Origin: a virus
Direction: 5' to 3' (one strand)
IMG/VR virus record: IMGVR_UViG_3300013100_000329
Span: 1 to 30,419 of that record
Length of the DNA: 30,419 nucleotides
In this document: positions 8,190 through 15,240 of the stretch, piece by piece
How positions within the stretch are numbered: the first letter of the stretch is position 1
Layout: each line of letters starts with the position of its first letter
Translations under genes and position numbers: made by a program
The notes under the pieces: model-generated
What the model was told of the DNA's origin: nothing
Seen by the model: the letters and a program-made list of their open reading frames with translations, nothing else
Database searches by the model: none

Positions 8190-8434
8190 ACCGGCACCTC
8201 AATATCCGCAATACAAAGTCACAATTGACGAAGCGTTCTTAGGAAAGGGGCAAACTCAAACAGTACGCGCCTACTTATAAAATATGGACAATTCATAACA
8301 TTCCATAACAACCTACAAACGAACGTGTAAATTAAAATTAGACATAAGACACAAAATTCTCGCTTTGAACCATTGACTTTACGCTCAGTCTTAATACTGA
8401 AGAATGCAAGTCATACTTAAGGGGGGGGCCTGCT
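8190..8434. other. AT-rich leader of the moron
   Basis: This gap lies between the tape measure start on the minus strand and the moron start on the plus strand. It is AT-rich and holds a possible minus-35 TTGACT at 8373-8378, with a weak minus-10 (TACTGA) 16 bases further on. A TCAGT/ACTGA dyad at about 8386-8400 overlaps that minus-10. A run of eight G at 8421-8428 serves as the ribosome site for the moron. Confidence 0.35.
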
Positions 8435-8644
8435 ATGTCAACATTCGCTGACAAGCTTGAATATATGCACAATCAAGATATACAGGCACTATTCGAATTC
8501 GGAGGAAAAATGTATCCAGGTAGAATTGTCAATGTATCGGAGGACTACGTACTAATAGAAATAGAGCACAATGAGAAAACTGTGCTCTTACATAAACACA
8601 TTAGTGCTATAGGATTCATTACCGGTTCAGGCATCGTTAGCTGA
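8435..8644 (+). CDS. Moron protein with Sm/Hfq-like pattern
   Basis: A 69-residue protein on the strand opposite to the tail genes, with a strong purine-rich ribosome site (G run at 8421-8428) six bases before its ATG. A short N-terminal helix precedes a pattern like the Sm1 motif of Hfq: IQALFEFGGKMYPGRI then EDYVLIEI. A second segment, VLLHKHISAIGF, resembles the Hfq Sm2 region (YKHAIST). Hfq-type proteins bind U-rich or A-rich RNA as hexamers and pair small RNAs with mRNAs. The match is by eye and weak in identity; another small beta-barrel fold is possible. Its AT content and reversed orientation between T and the tape measure gene mark it as a moron that could be expressed in the lysogen. 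Confidence 0.5.
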   Translation: MSTFADKLEYMHNQDIQALFEFGGKMYPGRIVNVSEDYVLIEIEHNEKTVLLHKHISAIGFITGSGIVS

Positions 8645-8944
8645 CATAGTGACCATTTGAAACGCATCCAGCCCTTTTCGCAGATGCTTGGGCAGGTCGT
8701 CTCTTAGATCTTCGGCCATCGCAGCAATGTCGCGCTCCAAATCGGGCGCATCAGTGAAATCATGGGTCGGCTTGTAGCCTATGTATCCGGCAACAAGAAT
8801 GTGAACGGGGGGATGGATTCGCCAATAGTCCGTCATATGGCCGACCATCACCATGTCCCAGTCCCGTCGCAACGTGACCGGGCTATGGCCGGTACTGGCG
8901 ATCAGGTGAGCGTAGAGTTGGCCCCAGTCGAAGGGGCCTGGCCT
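8627..8944 (-). CDS. Tail assembly chaperone T domain, reached by -1 frameshift
   Basis: The downstream half of a G-T type tail chaperone. Its frame is open from within the end of gene G and has no ATG near the overlap. Read from a -1 slip at 8944-8950 it gives GRPGPFDWGQLYAHLIAST, then YWRIHPPVHILVAGYIGYKP, which is typical of this chaperone class. A TTG at 8872 would give only a truncated product lacking the conserved beginning. The fusion protein is expected at a minor fraction of G and recruits tail-tube subunits to the tape measure. Its 3' end overlaps the last 18 bases of the moron on the other strand. Confidence 0.72.
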   Translation of the reverse strand, partial: RPGPFDWGQLYAHLIASTGHSPVTLRRDWDMVMVGHMTDYWRIHPPVHILVAGYIGYKPTHDFTDAPDLERDIAAMAEDLRDDLPKHLRKGLDAFQMVTMSANDA

Positions 8945-9249
8945 TCCCCCGGCGCTGGCTCCGTGACTTCCAGACCCGAAGCGCTCATAACAGCATCCAA
9001 CGCGTCACGCATGTTGCGAAGGTCCAGCAGCGCTGCCACCTCTGAGCGCTCGATGTCGGGGTAGTTCCGACGCAATGCCGCGTGCGTGGCATCAATGACC
9101 GTCGCGATGCTTTCACGGTCCATGTTGCCGGCCATCACCGCGTTGATCCGATCCAGCAGTTGCTCCAAATCCCCCAGGGCCAAGGGTGGAATGACAAGCG
9201 TCTTACCGGGAAACGGAAACGAAACGCCAGGGACATTCACAACGGTCAT
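8902..9249 (-). CDS. Tail assembly chaperone G
   Basis: A 115-residue protein starting MTVVNVPGVSFPFPGKT, with GGAG nine bases before ATG 9249. It lies directly after the tail-tube gene, whose stop overlaps in ATGA, and before the tape measure, the fixed position of lambda gpG. The C-terminal tail is Pro/Gly/Ser-rich (EPAPGEGQAPSTG), the usual place where these proteins are cut short or extended by frameshifting. A slippery GGGGGAA lies in that tail. Chaperones G and G-T assist assembly around the tape measure and are not in the virion. Family assignment rests mainly on position and architecture. Confidence 0.75.
   Translation of the reverse strand: MTVVNVPGVSFPFPGKTLVIPPLALGDLEQLLDRINAVMAGNMDRESIATVIDATHAALRRNYPDIERSEVAALLDLRNMRDALDAVMSASGLEVTEPAPGEGQAPSTGANSTLT
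8944..8950 (-). promoter_or_regulatory. Candidate -1 ribosomal frameshift site
   Basis: On the minus strand the bases are GGGGGAA, read in gene G as ..G GGG GAA. A -1 slip keeps GGG paired with GGG and moves GAA to GGA, entering the T frame. The T frame is open from just upstream of this point, and conserved T sequence begins about five codons later. The heptamer is not the exact lambda GGGAAAG but has the same logic. Confidence 0.6.
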
Positions 9250-9503
9250 TCGTTGGCACTCCAATAGCACACCTCGCCGAACTCATCCGCGTAACCAGTG
9301 AACTCAAAGTCCGGGATGGTGTAGTCGTCCTGTTTGGTGGCGATTCCCAGCTTATTGCTGACGAAATTAGGGACGCGCACATACACAGTCTTGCCCTTGT
9401 ATTTCAGGACCAATTCGCCCTGGAACACCGGCATGTCGCCCATGGGCAGGTTTTTCACCGACAGGCTTTTACCCGTCGTAACGGTGTAGCGGTACAAACC
9501 CGG
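9246..9503 (-). pseudogene. Major tail tube protein, 3' fragment
   Basis: About 84 C-terminal codons of the gene that lies just before the tail chaperones, the place of the major tail protein (lambda V) in siphophages. The product reads YRYTVTTGKSLSVKNLP and continues through beta-strand-like sequence to CYWSANE. The frame runs upstream only into the portal gene at about 9495-9510, where the two are fused. The only nearby start is a TTG with no ribosome site. The missing N-terminus means no functional tube subunit. Identification is by position and general character. Confidence 0.65.
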
Positions 9504-10069
9504 TCGGCCTCAATCAGTTGGATGCACGCCGAGTAGTGCTGACCCGGTTGTTCTTTGTGCGTGAGCAACGTAAAGACGTCACCGCTGCTCAGCACCGACC
9601 GCCATGTCAGATCCTGCAGACCATAAAAATTCTGCTCGCGAGTGATGTCGCAGCTGGTGGTTTCTGCCCAGGACTTGAACAGCGATTCCGTTTTGCGTTG
9701 CCACTCCCTGGCCTGGTCTTCGTTCCAGCCTAGAATCGAGCGATTGACCACCGACTTAAGCGCCAGGCCGGTGCCGACCGTCTTCGTCGTCACCGTATTG
9801 ATCGCACCGCCGCCGATGGGGTTGTTGCGTTCTAGATCTCGGCAGCGTTCGCGAAGCGTGGGCAAATCGGGTAGCAGATCTGCCGCCGCACTGCCTGCTG
9901 TCGGGGTCCAGGCGCTCAGCGAACGCTTGGCCTTCGACGCGCCGCTGTAACCGCCCAAGGCAGTCATGGTCAACCGGGCGTGCATGCGCTTGGCGCCGCG
10001 TTCGGGGCTGAGCCAGGTGATGGCCTTATCCAGCAGCGTCGGCTCTGGCACTTTCGGCGCGCGGCTCAT
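9455..10069 (-). pseudogene. Portal protein, 5' fragment
   Basis: The first roughly 187 residues of a lambda B-like portal protein, followed by a short out-of-frame tail. The start overlaps the gpW-like stop in ATGA. Portal features include LERNNPIGGGAINTVTTKTV, WRSVLSSGDVFTLL and a final LIEADRV, which normally continues for another 300 or more residues. After that point the frame enters the tail-tube gene and stops. The portal ring is the DNA entry channel of the head, so its loss alone would block packaging. The head protease, capsid and connector genes that should follow are absent. Confidence 0.88.
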
Positions 10070-10287
10070 CGCGGCGTAATCCCACGCAGGACGATCCCCC
10101 GAGGGCGACCGCTTTCAAGGCGATCAACTTGCTGTTGCCAGTAGTCGATCGTCTTGGTGATTTCGGCAAGGTCGGCGTATTCCAACTGCCGGGTGCCGAT
10201 GCGGTAGCTCTGCTTTTGGCTGACCTTCATGCTCGCATCGAGCCAGGCTTGCAGCTGGCCCTGCGCTTGTTCCAGGGTGATAGCCAT
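10066..10287 (-). CDS. gpW/DUF6148-like head protein
   Basis: A 73-residue protein between terminase large subunit and portal, the position of lambda W. The sequence MAITLEQAQGQLQAWLDAS, then QSYRIGTRQLEYADL and IDYWQQQVDRL, matches the DUF6148/gpW-type pattern of two helices around a short hairpin. In lambda, W helps stabilise the packaged head before tail joining. The start follows the terL stop closely and the end overlaps the portal start. It appears intact but has no head to act on here. Confidence 0.8.
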   Translation of the reverse strand: MAITLEQAQGQLQAWLDASMKVSQKQSYRIGTRQLEYADLAEITKTIDYWQQQVDRLESGRPRGIVLRGITPR

Positions 10288-10290
10288 GAA

Positions 10291-12603
10291 TTAATTCCTG
10301 CGTTGGGAGAGCACGCGCATTGCACTACGGCGCCCAGAAACAAGTCTCCCGCCAGAGGGCGGGAGATTGGGTGGTTCGACTGGTGTTGTTGGTTCCGGAC
10401 TAGCCCCGTCCGTTTCGGGATCGGGACCTGTCTCGGCTTGATCGGGCTCGGGTGGGTCAAACAACGCCCCTTGACGGATCTGTGCATCAAGCCCTGCCCA
10501 ATCTTGCTCCCGCATCAAGTGCGTTTTCAGGGAGCGGGCCGCGTGCAATGCATACGTTTCACAGTCGGTACCTTCGTTCGGCTGGCCGGCCTTTTTCTGC
10601 CAGACCTTGCGGTAGTGGTGTCGCCGGCTGGGCGCCTTCACTTCGGCGGTGATTTGGCGGAAATAATCCGGACGCACCGTTTTGTAAAAGTGCATCCGAC
10701 CAGGGCCATCACCGGTCAACGGCAAACGCCCCTCAATCCACAGATCCTTGGCTCGTGACGTGCCGACGATATAAGGGCGAAGGCCGTACTTCGAGGCCTT
10801 TTGCTCTTTGTCCGTATCGACACCCTGCCGAGGGGCGCTAAAGATCTCCCGGCGCTCATCGTCGCGTGTGTTACCGCGCTCGCTCGCGCCCTTGATCGCC
10901 ATCACACCATTGCGCTGATGCTTACGGCAAAACGCATACGCCGCGTCCTGGGTGATGGTGCCGTCCGAGGTATCCAGCGAAGTAGCCAGCACTCTCAGCT
11001 TGGCGCCGCAGGCGTGTGAAATCGGCGCAAACAGCAACTTTTCCAGATCAAGCCAGACGCCCTGGTCGGGCAGTACCACCTCGCCGTAAATCTCGCCCCA
11101 GTAGATCAGCCAGGATTCCTCGCCTCGGCCCCAGGCCCGCATCACCACCGCCAGGCGATCGTGCTGCACGTCGACTCCGGCGGTGATCACCAGGCCCCCC
11201 ATGGGCACAAACAACTCCGGGTAGTCCTCTGCCCGCTCAGCCAGTTTATCGGCCTCAGGCAGGTCGGATTTGTACTCGTAGGCACGGCCCTGTTTCTGGT
11301 TGACGAACTTGATCAGCAACGACAGGTTGCCAATCGACGCCTGGTGTTCGGCGTTGAGTTTCTCTCGCACGATATCGGCCAGGCTGGTACCGGGGAGGCA
11401 CGCGTACAGTTCGTTCAGCTCAATGAATCCAGCACGACCGGCAAAGGGCTTGGTGGGCACCCAGCCGCAATAGGGGTCGCCGGCATCAATCGCATTGAAC
11501 ACCGTGTTGCGGATGTTCTCTTTGCGCTGGTAGTCGTCCCAGCAACTGCCACAGTGCGGGCAGGCGTAATAGGCTGTATCCGGGAGCGCTCGGCCATAGA
11601 TTTCATGCGGTTGATCAAGTATTTGAGCAAGCTTTACGGCCCCCTTCCCAAGACGCTTTAAATCCTTGACCAGATCGCTATTGTCTCGAAGCCAATCGTC
11701 ATCACGTTTATCTAATGCCTCGAAATGGGACTGTTCGTCCTGCTCAAACCATTTGATGTGCTCAAAATCCAAGACATGAGCGCTGCCACAGTCATGGCAA
11801 ACAATCGGCAACACCCGGCAATCGGTCTGGGCCAGGCGCGCTTCGGTCTTGCTTGCACCCTTAATCGCCGGCGTACCGCCCACCAGCATTTTAGAGCCGG
11901 GGTAGCGCTTGCCGCGCTCCTCCAGCAGGGCGATCGCATCACCCTGCCCCTTTACGTCATCGCTGGTATCGTCCGGTTCTTCCACCACCGATAAGCCCAC
12001 CGACGACGTGGACTTAACGTTGCCGGGTGAGTTCGACGCTACCAGTTTGAGGAACCCGCCCGGGAAGGTCTTATGGTCCCAACGGTTCCCCGAGGTGCGG
12101 CTCACATCGACCGGCATCAATTTGGCCACCTCAGTGTTCGCCGTCACGCCAAACTTGAGCTTTTCATCGTGGAAGTTTTTGCCGTCTTTTTCCTTGGCAA
12201 ACAGGATCATGATCGGGCGCGGCAGGTGATGGATGAACTTGAACAGGTAGCCGATCAAGAACCACGTCCAGCCGATCTGCGCCGCCTTCATCAGGTCGAC
12301 CTCACTCACCCGGGGATCATCCAGGGCAGCGGCAACGCCGAGGAAGTAAGGCGTGTAGTGGAAATCGTACAGGCCGTGCAGCACGCCGCTTTCAGCGGGC
12401 AGGTAAAACTCGGTGCTCAGGTAGTGCGCGGTCGGGATGTCACGCGGCGGGTTGAATTCCCCCGCCGCTGCCAACAAGCTTCGCGCCAAGTTTTCGCGCG
12501 TAACCTGCAATTCGCTCGGTTGTAGGTCCAGCAATTTTGGCCACCACTGATCGATCAACCGTGACTTTTTGCACGCTCTCGATTTCCTGAATGATGCGTT
12601 CAA
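10291..12603 (-). CDS. terL: Terminase large subunit, lambda gpA family
   Basis: DNA-packaging motor with ATPase and cos-cutting nuclease. The roughly 730-770-residue product follows the GpA family: FYLPAESG near the N-terminus, the divergent Walker A region MKAAQIGWTWFLIGYL, and VVEEPDD in the Walker B zone. A Cys-containing insert (CHDCGSAHVLDF) and a second pair (ACPHCGSCW) follow. The nuclease part contains TAGVDVQHDRL, as in other members. The C-terminus is Pro-rich. The true start is uncertain: the open frame begins at a TTG at 12603 and overlaps terS by 164 bases, and homology starts near residue 45-50, so a TTG around 12480-12540 may be used. It looks intact. Confidence 0.92.
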   Translation of the reverse strand: MNASFRKSRACKKSRLIDQWWPKLLDLQPSELQVTRENLARSLLAAAGEFNPPRDIPTAHYLSTEFYLPAESGVLHGLYDFHYTPYFLGVAAALDDPRVSEVDLMKAAQIGWTWFLIGYLFKFIHHLPRPIMILFAKEKDGKNFHDEKLKFGVTANTEVAKLMPVDVSRTSGNRWDHKTFPGGFLKLVASNSPGNVKSTSSVGLSVVEEPDDTSDDVKGQGDAIALLEERGKRYPGSKMLVGGTPAIKGASKTEARLAQTDCRVLPIVCHDCGSAHVLDFEHIKWFEQDEQSHFEALDKRDDDWLRDNSDLVKDLKRLGKGAVKLAQILDQPHEIYGRALPDTAYYACPHCGSCWDDYQRKENIRNTVFNAIDAGDPYCGWVPTKPFAGRAGFIELNELYACLPGTSLADIVREKLNAEHQASIGNLSLLIKFVNQKQGRAYEYKSDLPEADKLAERAEDYPELFVPMGGLVITAGVDVQHDRLAVVMRAWGRGEESWLIYWGEIYGEVVLPDQGVWLDLEKLLFAPISHACGAKLRVLATSLDTSDGTITQDAAYAFCRKHQRNGVMAIKGASERGNTRDDERREIFSAPRQGVDTDKEQKASKYGLRPYIVGTSRAKDLWIEGRLPLTGDGPGRMHFYKTVRPDYFRQITAEVKAPSRRHHYRKVWQKKAGQPNEGTDCETYALHAARSLKTHLMREQDWAGLDAQIRQGALFDPPEPDQAETGPDPETDGASPEPTTPVEPPNLPPSGGRLVSGRRSAMRVLSQRRN

Positions 12604-12937
12604 GGCCGCCCAGGTATTCCCGGTTTGCGAAACTGGCCCAGTCGATAAGCACCCGATCAGCCTCGCCAGCCGGAATCAATGAACGCAGTTTTTCGTGATA
12701 CAGCAGGCGACCGTTAGCGGCCTTGACTCGGCCTTCATCGATCCGCACAGCGTTAAGTTCTTCCAACTGGCTGCCTCCGCGCCCAGCGGCTTTTGCGCGC
12801 AAGTCGCGGATGTAAGCAATCCGGATTTCATCTAGGCAGGCTGTCTGCCAATCGCTTATGCCGATTCCCTTCAGCACGTCGCGGGCGTTTCGCTCGCTCA
12901 TGTCCAGGTGATCAGCAATTTCACGCTGTGTAGGCAT
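12440..12937 (-). CDS. terS: Terminase small subunit
   Basis: A 165-residue DNA-recognition subunit of the packaging terminase. It starts MPTQREIADHLDMSERNAR, a helix-turn-helix of the Nu1 type that binds cos or pac DNA, followed by a charged helical region likely to mediate oligomerisation and contact with the large subunit. ATG 12937 is chosen because GGAG lies six bases before it; a second ATG two codons upstream is too close to that site. It is immediately followed by terL. The dyad-rich gap upstream (12938-13144) is a candidate binding site. Confidence 0.85.
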   Translation of the reverse strand: MPTQREIADHLDMSERNARDVLKGIGISDWQTACLDEIRIAYIRDLRAKAAGRGGSQLEELNAVRIDEGRVKAANGRLLYHEKLRSLIPAGEADRVLIDWASFANREYLGGLERIIQEIESVQKVTVDRSVVAKIAGPTTERIAGYARKLGAKLVGSGGGIQPAA

Positions 12938-13144
12938 GCTCATCTCCAAGGTCGGGACTAGGAAGCGGAACCCCCTACGTCGGGTTGAATCTGCAAAAAA
13001 GTCGGGGTTCGAATTACCCCGATTGCCCCGCTGACTGGAAGGACCCATTGATTTTGGGTCGCAGGTCGACCTGTTAAGCAAAACCTACGACAAATCATTG
13101 AAAATAAATGGTTTTTAGAAAAAATTCACGATCCGGACAAGAGG
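12938..13144. other. Dyad-rich gap upstream of terS, candidate cos region
   Basis: This 207-base gap has three dyads: CGGGGT/ACCCCG (13003-13008 and 13016-13021), GACCCA/TGGGTC (13042-13047 and 13055-13060) and the perfect palindrome CAGGTCGACCTG (13062-13073). In lambdoid phages with gpA-type terminases, cos and the terS-binding sites lie just upstream of terS. The overhang sequence could not be identified by eye. Confidence 0.4.
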
Positions 13145-13876
13145 TCAGCCTCGCTCCATCTCCCGTACAAGGGCACGTCGGAACAGCGGCTCGAACTCGG
13201 CCTCGACGACGCGATTGGCTAACCCGTAGAAGTCAAAGCGCCGCCGATACGTCGGACGCTTGACGAAGATCAGAATGGGCCGTGCCCCGTTGCCGATCCG
13301 CTGCCAGATACCCAAAGGGCCAGTGCCGTTGCCAGGTCGACCCACGAAATAGTCCGGTGCGTTGCGGTTGCGGCGTCGGCTACGCTGAGTGCGGTTGGCC
13401 ATGAAGCCCGACACCCGCTCAGCTGCTCCGAGTGTGGACAGGATCTGTACGATCTGGCCGCGACTGATGTTGCCATTGCCATCCATCATAGCGCGCCGAC
13501 CAGGGACGGCGTACATGTCCGCTGGCATCAAGCCGTAGTGGATCAGCGCTTTCTCCAATCGCTTGTGTGGTCGGTTGCCACCGTCAATGTGGACCGGCAG
13601 GTACTTGGACGCGGGCACGCCTGAGCTGGCTTCGTCCTTGATCCACACACGGGCAAACAGGCGGCTGGCCGTGGCACTGCGCTTGAAGACCGAGTTGAGC
13701 GTCCACCGTGTGGGCCTATCGAACACTCGCTCAAGCTCGACCTTTTCAGCTACCTGGACGCGTTCGGCGGTGAAGGTCAGCGCTTTGGCAGCTGCTATTG
13801 GCACCTTCGACTTGCTGAGCCCACGCATCTCCCTGACGATCTTGTCGATGTTGTCACGCATCTCAAGTCGCAACAT
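13145..13876 (-). CDS. Phage structural-type protein, minor tail Z-like
   Basis: A 243-residue protein between holin and terS. It begins MLRLEMRDNIDKIVREM, continues with an Ala-rich helix (VPIAAAKALTFTAERVQ), and has PASKYLPVHIDGG, PGRRAMMDGNGNIS and a C-terminal RPILIFVKRPTYRRRFDF followed by a helix. This order resembles the minor tail or tail-completion proteins often labelled lambda Z-like, but the position before terS is unusual for that. ATG 13876 has GAGG about nine bases upstream and avoids overlap with the holin; ATG 13882 is the alternative. It appears intact. The function call is tentative. Confidence 0.6.
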   Translation of the reverse strand: MLRLEMRDNIDKIVREMRGLSKSKVPIAAAKALTFTAERVQVAEKVELERVFDRPTRWTLNSVFKRSATASRLFARVWIKDEASSGVPASKYLPVHIDGGNRPHKRLEKALIHYGLMPADMYAVPGRRAMMDGNGNISRGQIVQILSTLGAAERVSGFMANRTQRSRRRNRNAPDYFVGRPGNGTGPLGIWQRIGNGARPILIFVKRPTYRRRFDFYGLANRVVEAEFEPLFRRALVREMERG

Positions 13877-13895
13877 GGTCATTGCCTCTAGATGT

Positions 13896-14240
13896 TTATG
13901 GTCCAGCGTCACCGTTGGCTTGTGCTTCACGCAGACCAAGGCGCTTGGCCGCCCAGCGCTCGTACAGCCCGATCGCTACGTCTGCACCTGCCATGGCGGT
14001 CAAGCATCCCAGTGCCCCGGAGGTCCAGATCGACATGCCTGCCGCATACAGCAGCATGATGGCCGACACTCCGCACACCACGCAGGCGCCGGACCGGAGG
14101 GCCAATCGGCGGATCAACGCCCAGCCACGCGCACCCTCCTTGTCCGCTCGCCACATCTCGCCCGACACACCGCCCACCAGGGCCAGGACGATCACTAACC
14201 AGATCGGCATTTCTGCCAGCGCTTGCTGTTCGTTCGTCAT
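13896..14240 (-). CDS. Phage holin (holin family 3/LydA-like)
   Basis: A 114-residue membrane protein that should form the lesion releasing the endolysin. Three hydrophobic segments are visible: PIWLVIVLALVGGVSG (about 12-27), CVVCGVSAIMLLYAAGM (about 53-69) and a weaker Ala/Gly/Leu-rich one (about 74-92). Charged loops and a polar C-terminus (KRLGLREAQANGDAGP) complete the holin layout. It is the third gene of the late operon, far from endolysin and spanins at the operon end; this split is common in Pseudomonas prophages. A terminator lies just upstream, so expression should depend on antitermination. Confidence 0.78.
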   Translation of the reverse strand: MTNEQQALAEMPIWLVIVLALVGGVSGEMWRADKEGARGWALIRRLALRSGACVVCGVSAIMLLYAAGMSIWTSGALGCLTAMAGADVAIGLYERWAAKRLGLREAQANGDAGP

Positions 14241-14259
14241 TGCCTTGGCCCCTTAAACG

Positions 14260-14286
14260 AAAAAGCCCTGCACTGGGCAGGGCTTG
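14260..14286 (-). terminator. Intrinsic terminator after the 74-residue gene
   Basis: On the minus strand, stem AGCCCTGC/GCAGGGCT (14277-14284 and 14264-14271) with a five-base loop is followed by a T run. It lies between a small gene and the holin, so it must be read through for lysis genes to be made. Confidence 0.85.
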
Positions 14287-14304
14287 AATGGGAAGTTAGT
14301 CAGA

Positions 14305-14529
14305 TTAGGTTTGAGGGACTGGGACCTCATCAACGCTAACGCAGTGCTCAATATCCGTGATTTTCTGGAGAGCTTGCTCAGCAGTTGAATACGCGCCAAA
14401 CATTCGCCCTTGATAAAAAACAACCCATGCAAATTGGATGTCCGCTTCACCAGAATGCCCAACCACCAACGTCTTGAATCTTTCAGCCAAGTCGTCGACA
14501 TGCATCTGTGCCATGCCACGCAAAACCAT
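14305..14529 (-). CDS. Small hypothetical late-operon protein
   Basis: A 74-residue protein starting MVLRGMAQMHVDDLAERF. ATG 14529 is preceded by AAAAAGGGGAGAGCGTC, a strong ribosome site, so the longer frame up to 14643 is rejected. The middle reads FAWVVFYQGRMFGAYSTAEQ, like a small alpha-beta fold. No membrane segment or known family is recognised. Terminators lie on both sides (14260-14286 after it, 14730-14756 before it), so it is made only when the upstream terminator is read through. Confidence 0.6.
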   Translation of the reverse strand: MVLRGMAQMHVDDLAERFKTLVVGHSGEADIQFAWVVFYQGRMFGAYSTAEQALQKITDIEHCVSVDEVPVPQT

Positions 14530-14729
14530 GACGCTCTCCCCTTTTTTAGTCAGAGGCCCGTTTTTTTTCGGCCTTCGACAATGTGAGCGCAAAAAAACCG
14601 ACTCAATGGTCGGGTGAAGACCACTCCTCAGTCCAGCCCCCAAATGAGAGGGATGGAGGGCGGACTGAGGAATGGCGGCGCAAGCATATCAGAGCTTGCT
14701 GAAAATTCATCATCGCGTCGACGCGCCAA

Positions 14730-14756
14730 CAAAAAGCCCTGCACTAGGCAGGGCTC
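14730..14756 (-). terminator. Intrinsic terminator after the DUF2513-like gene
   Basis: On the minus strand, the stem AGCCCTGC/GCAGGGCT (14748-14755 and 14735-14742) is followed by TTTTT. It is nearly the same sequence as the terminator at 14260-14286, which suggests duplication together with a small gene. Confidence 0.85.
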
Positions 14757-14770
14757 AAAGACGTTGTTGT

Positions 14771-15070
14771 CTAGTGGATGGGAAGCTCACTGCTGCGCAA
14801 ACTCAGCCTTTTACTTCTGTCGAGATAGTTATATCCCGCATTGGTGACGCGCTGGATACGTATATCCGGAGTTTCCCCTTCAACATTGATACAACCCAAA
14901 TCTACAAGCAGCTCGATATGGCCATCCACGACTACACCGGACCAATCAACACACTCGGTGCGGGAGAATTTGCTGCGTATATCCTTGGCCGATAAATCGA
15001 GCTTCCAGTCATCGGAGTCCTTGATGCAGACCTCTAGAATTTTCACCAACAGCCTCTGATCTCGTTCCAT
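14771..15070 (-). CDS. DUF2513-like phage protein
   Basis: A 99-residue protein beginning MERDQRLLVKILEVCI, with a central HIELLVDLGCINVEG and the closing IQRVTNAGYNYLDR. This is the pattern of DUF2513 proteins, which look like small winged-helix proteins. It is the first gene after the late promoter, and ATG 15070 follows GGAG by eight bases. A terminator precedes it (15126-15154) and another follows it. A regulatory role is possible from the fold, but nothing in the sequence shows a target. Confidence 0.65.
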   Translation of the reverse strand: MERDQRLLVKILEVCIKDSDDWKLDLSAKDIRSKFSRTECVDWSGVVVDGHIELLVDLGCINVEGETPDIRIQRVTNAGYNYLDRSKRLSLRSSELPIH

Positions 15071-15125
15071 TTCTCAGCTCCAAAGGAAAATTGTCTGTAC
15101 GAAGTAGTACGTCTGAGGAGAAATG

Positions 15126-15154
15126 AAAAAACCCGGCACAAAGGCCGGGTTTTT
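15126..15154 (-). terminator. Intrinsic terminator just downstream of the late promoter
   Basis: A strong stem AACCCGGC/GCCGGGTT (15130-15137 and 15144-15151) with A and T runs on both sides can terminate in either direction. On the minus strand it comes about 35-60 bases after the expected start of the late transcript, like lambda tR'. Transcription into the late genes would need antitermination, consistent with the Q-type gene just upstream. Confidence 0.88.
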
Positions 15155-15194
15155 GGTGAGATCGCTGTTTGCGTACCTCTTTGAACATGACTGA

Positions 15195-15223
15195 TTTATA
15201 CCCCTTCAGTCCGGTGGCAGCAA
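15195..15223 (-). promoter_or_regulatory. Candidate late promoter
   Basis: Reading the minus strand, TTGCTG (15218-15223) and TATAAA (15195-15200) are separated by exactly 17 bases. The minus-10 matches consensus at five of six positions; the minus-35 is weak, as expected for an activated promoter. The PrtN-like repeat array lies immediately upstream. A dyad GTGGCAGC/GCTGCCAC (15214-15221 and 15233-15240) overlaps the minus-35. Transcription would run into the late operon. Confidence 0.6.
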
Positions 15224-15240
15224 GAGCTCAGCGCTGCCAC

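Noticed and set aside
10129-10758. Plus-strand frame of 209 codons
   Set aside because: It spans the gpW-like gene and the 3' end of terL on the other strand and has no recognisable product.
11161-11661. Plus-strand frame of 166 codons
   Set aside because: It is a shadow of the terminase large subunit on the opposite strand, caused by high GC codon use.
2452-15070. Tailocin (R- or F-type pyocin) cluster
   Set aside because: Presence of terminase and portal genes and truncation of tube, tape measure and hub genes exclude a functional tailocin; PrtN alone does not make it one.
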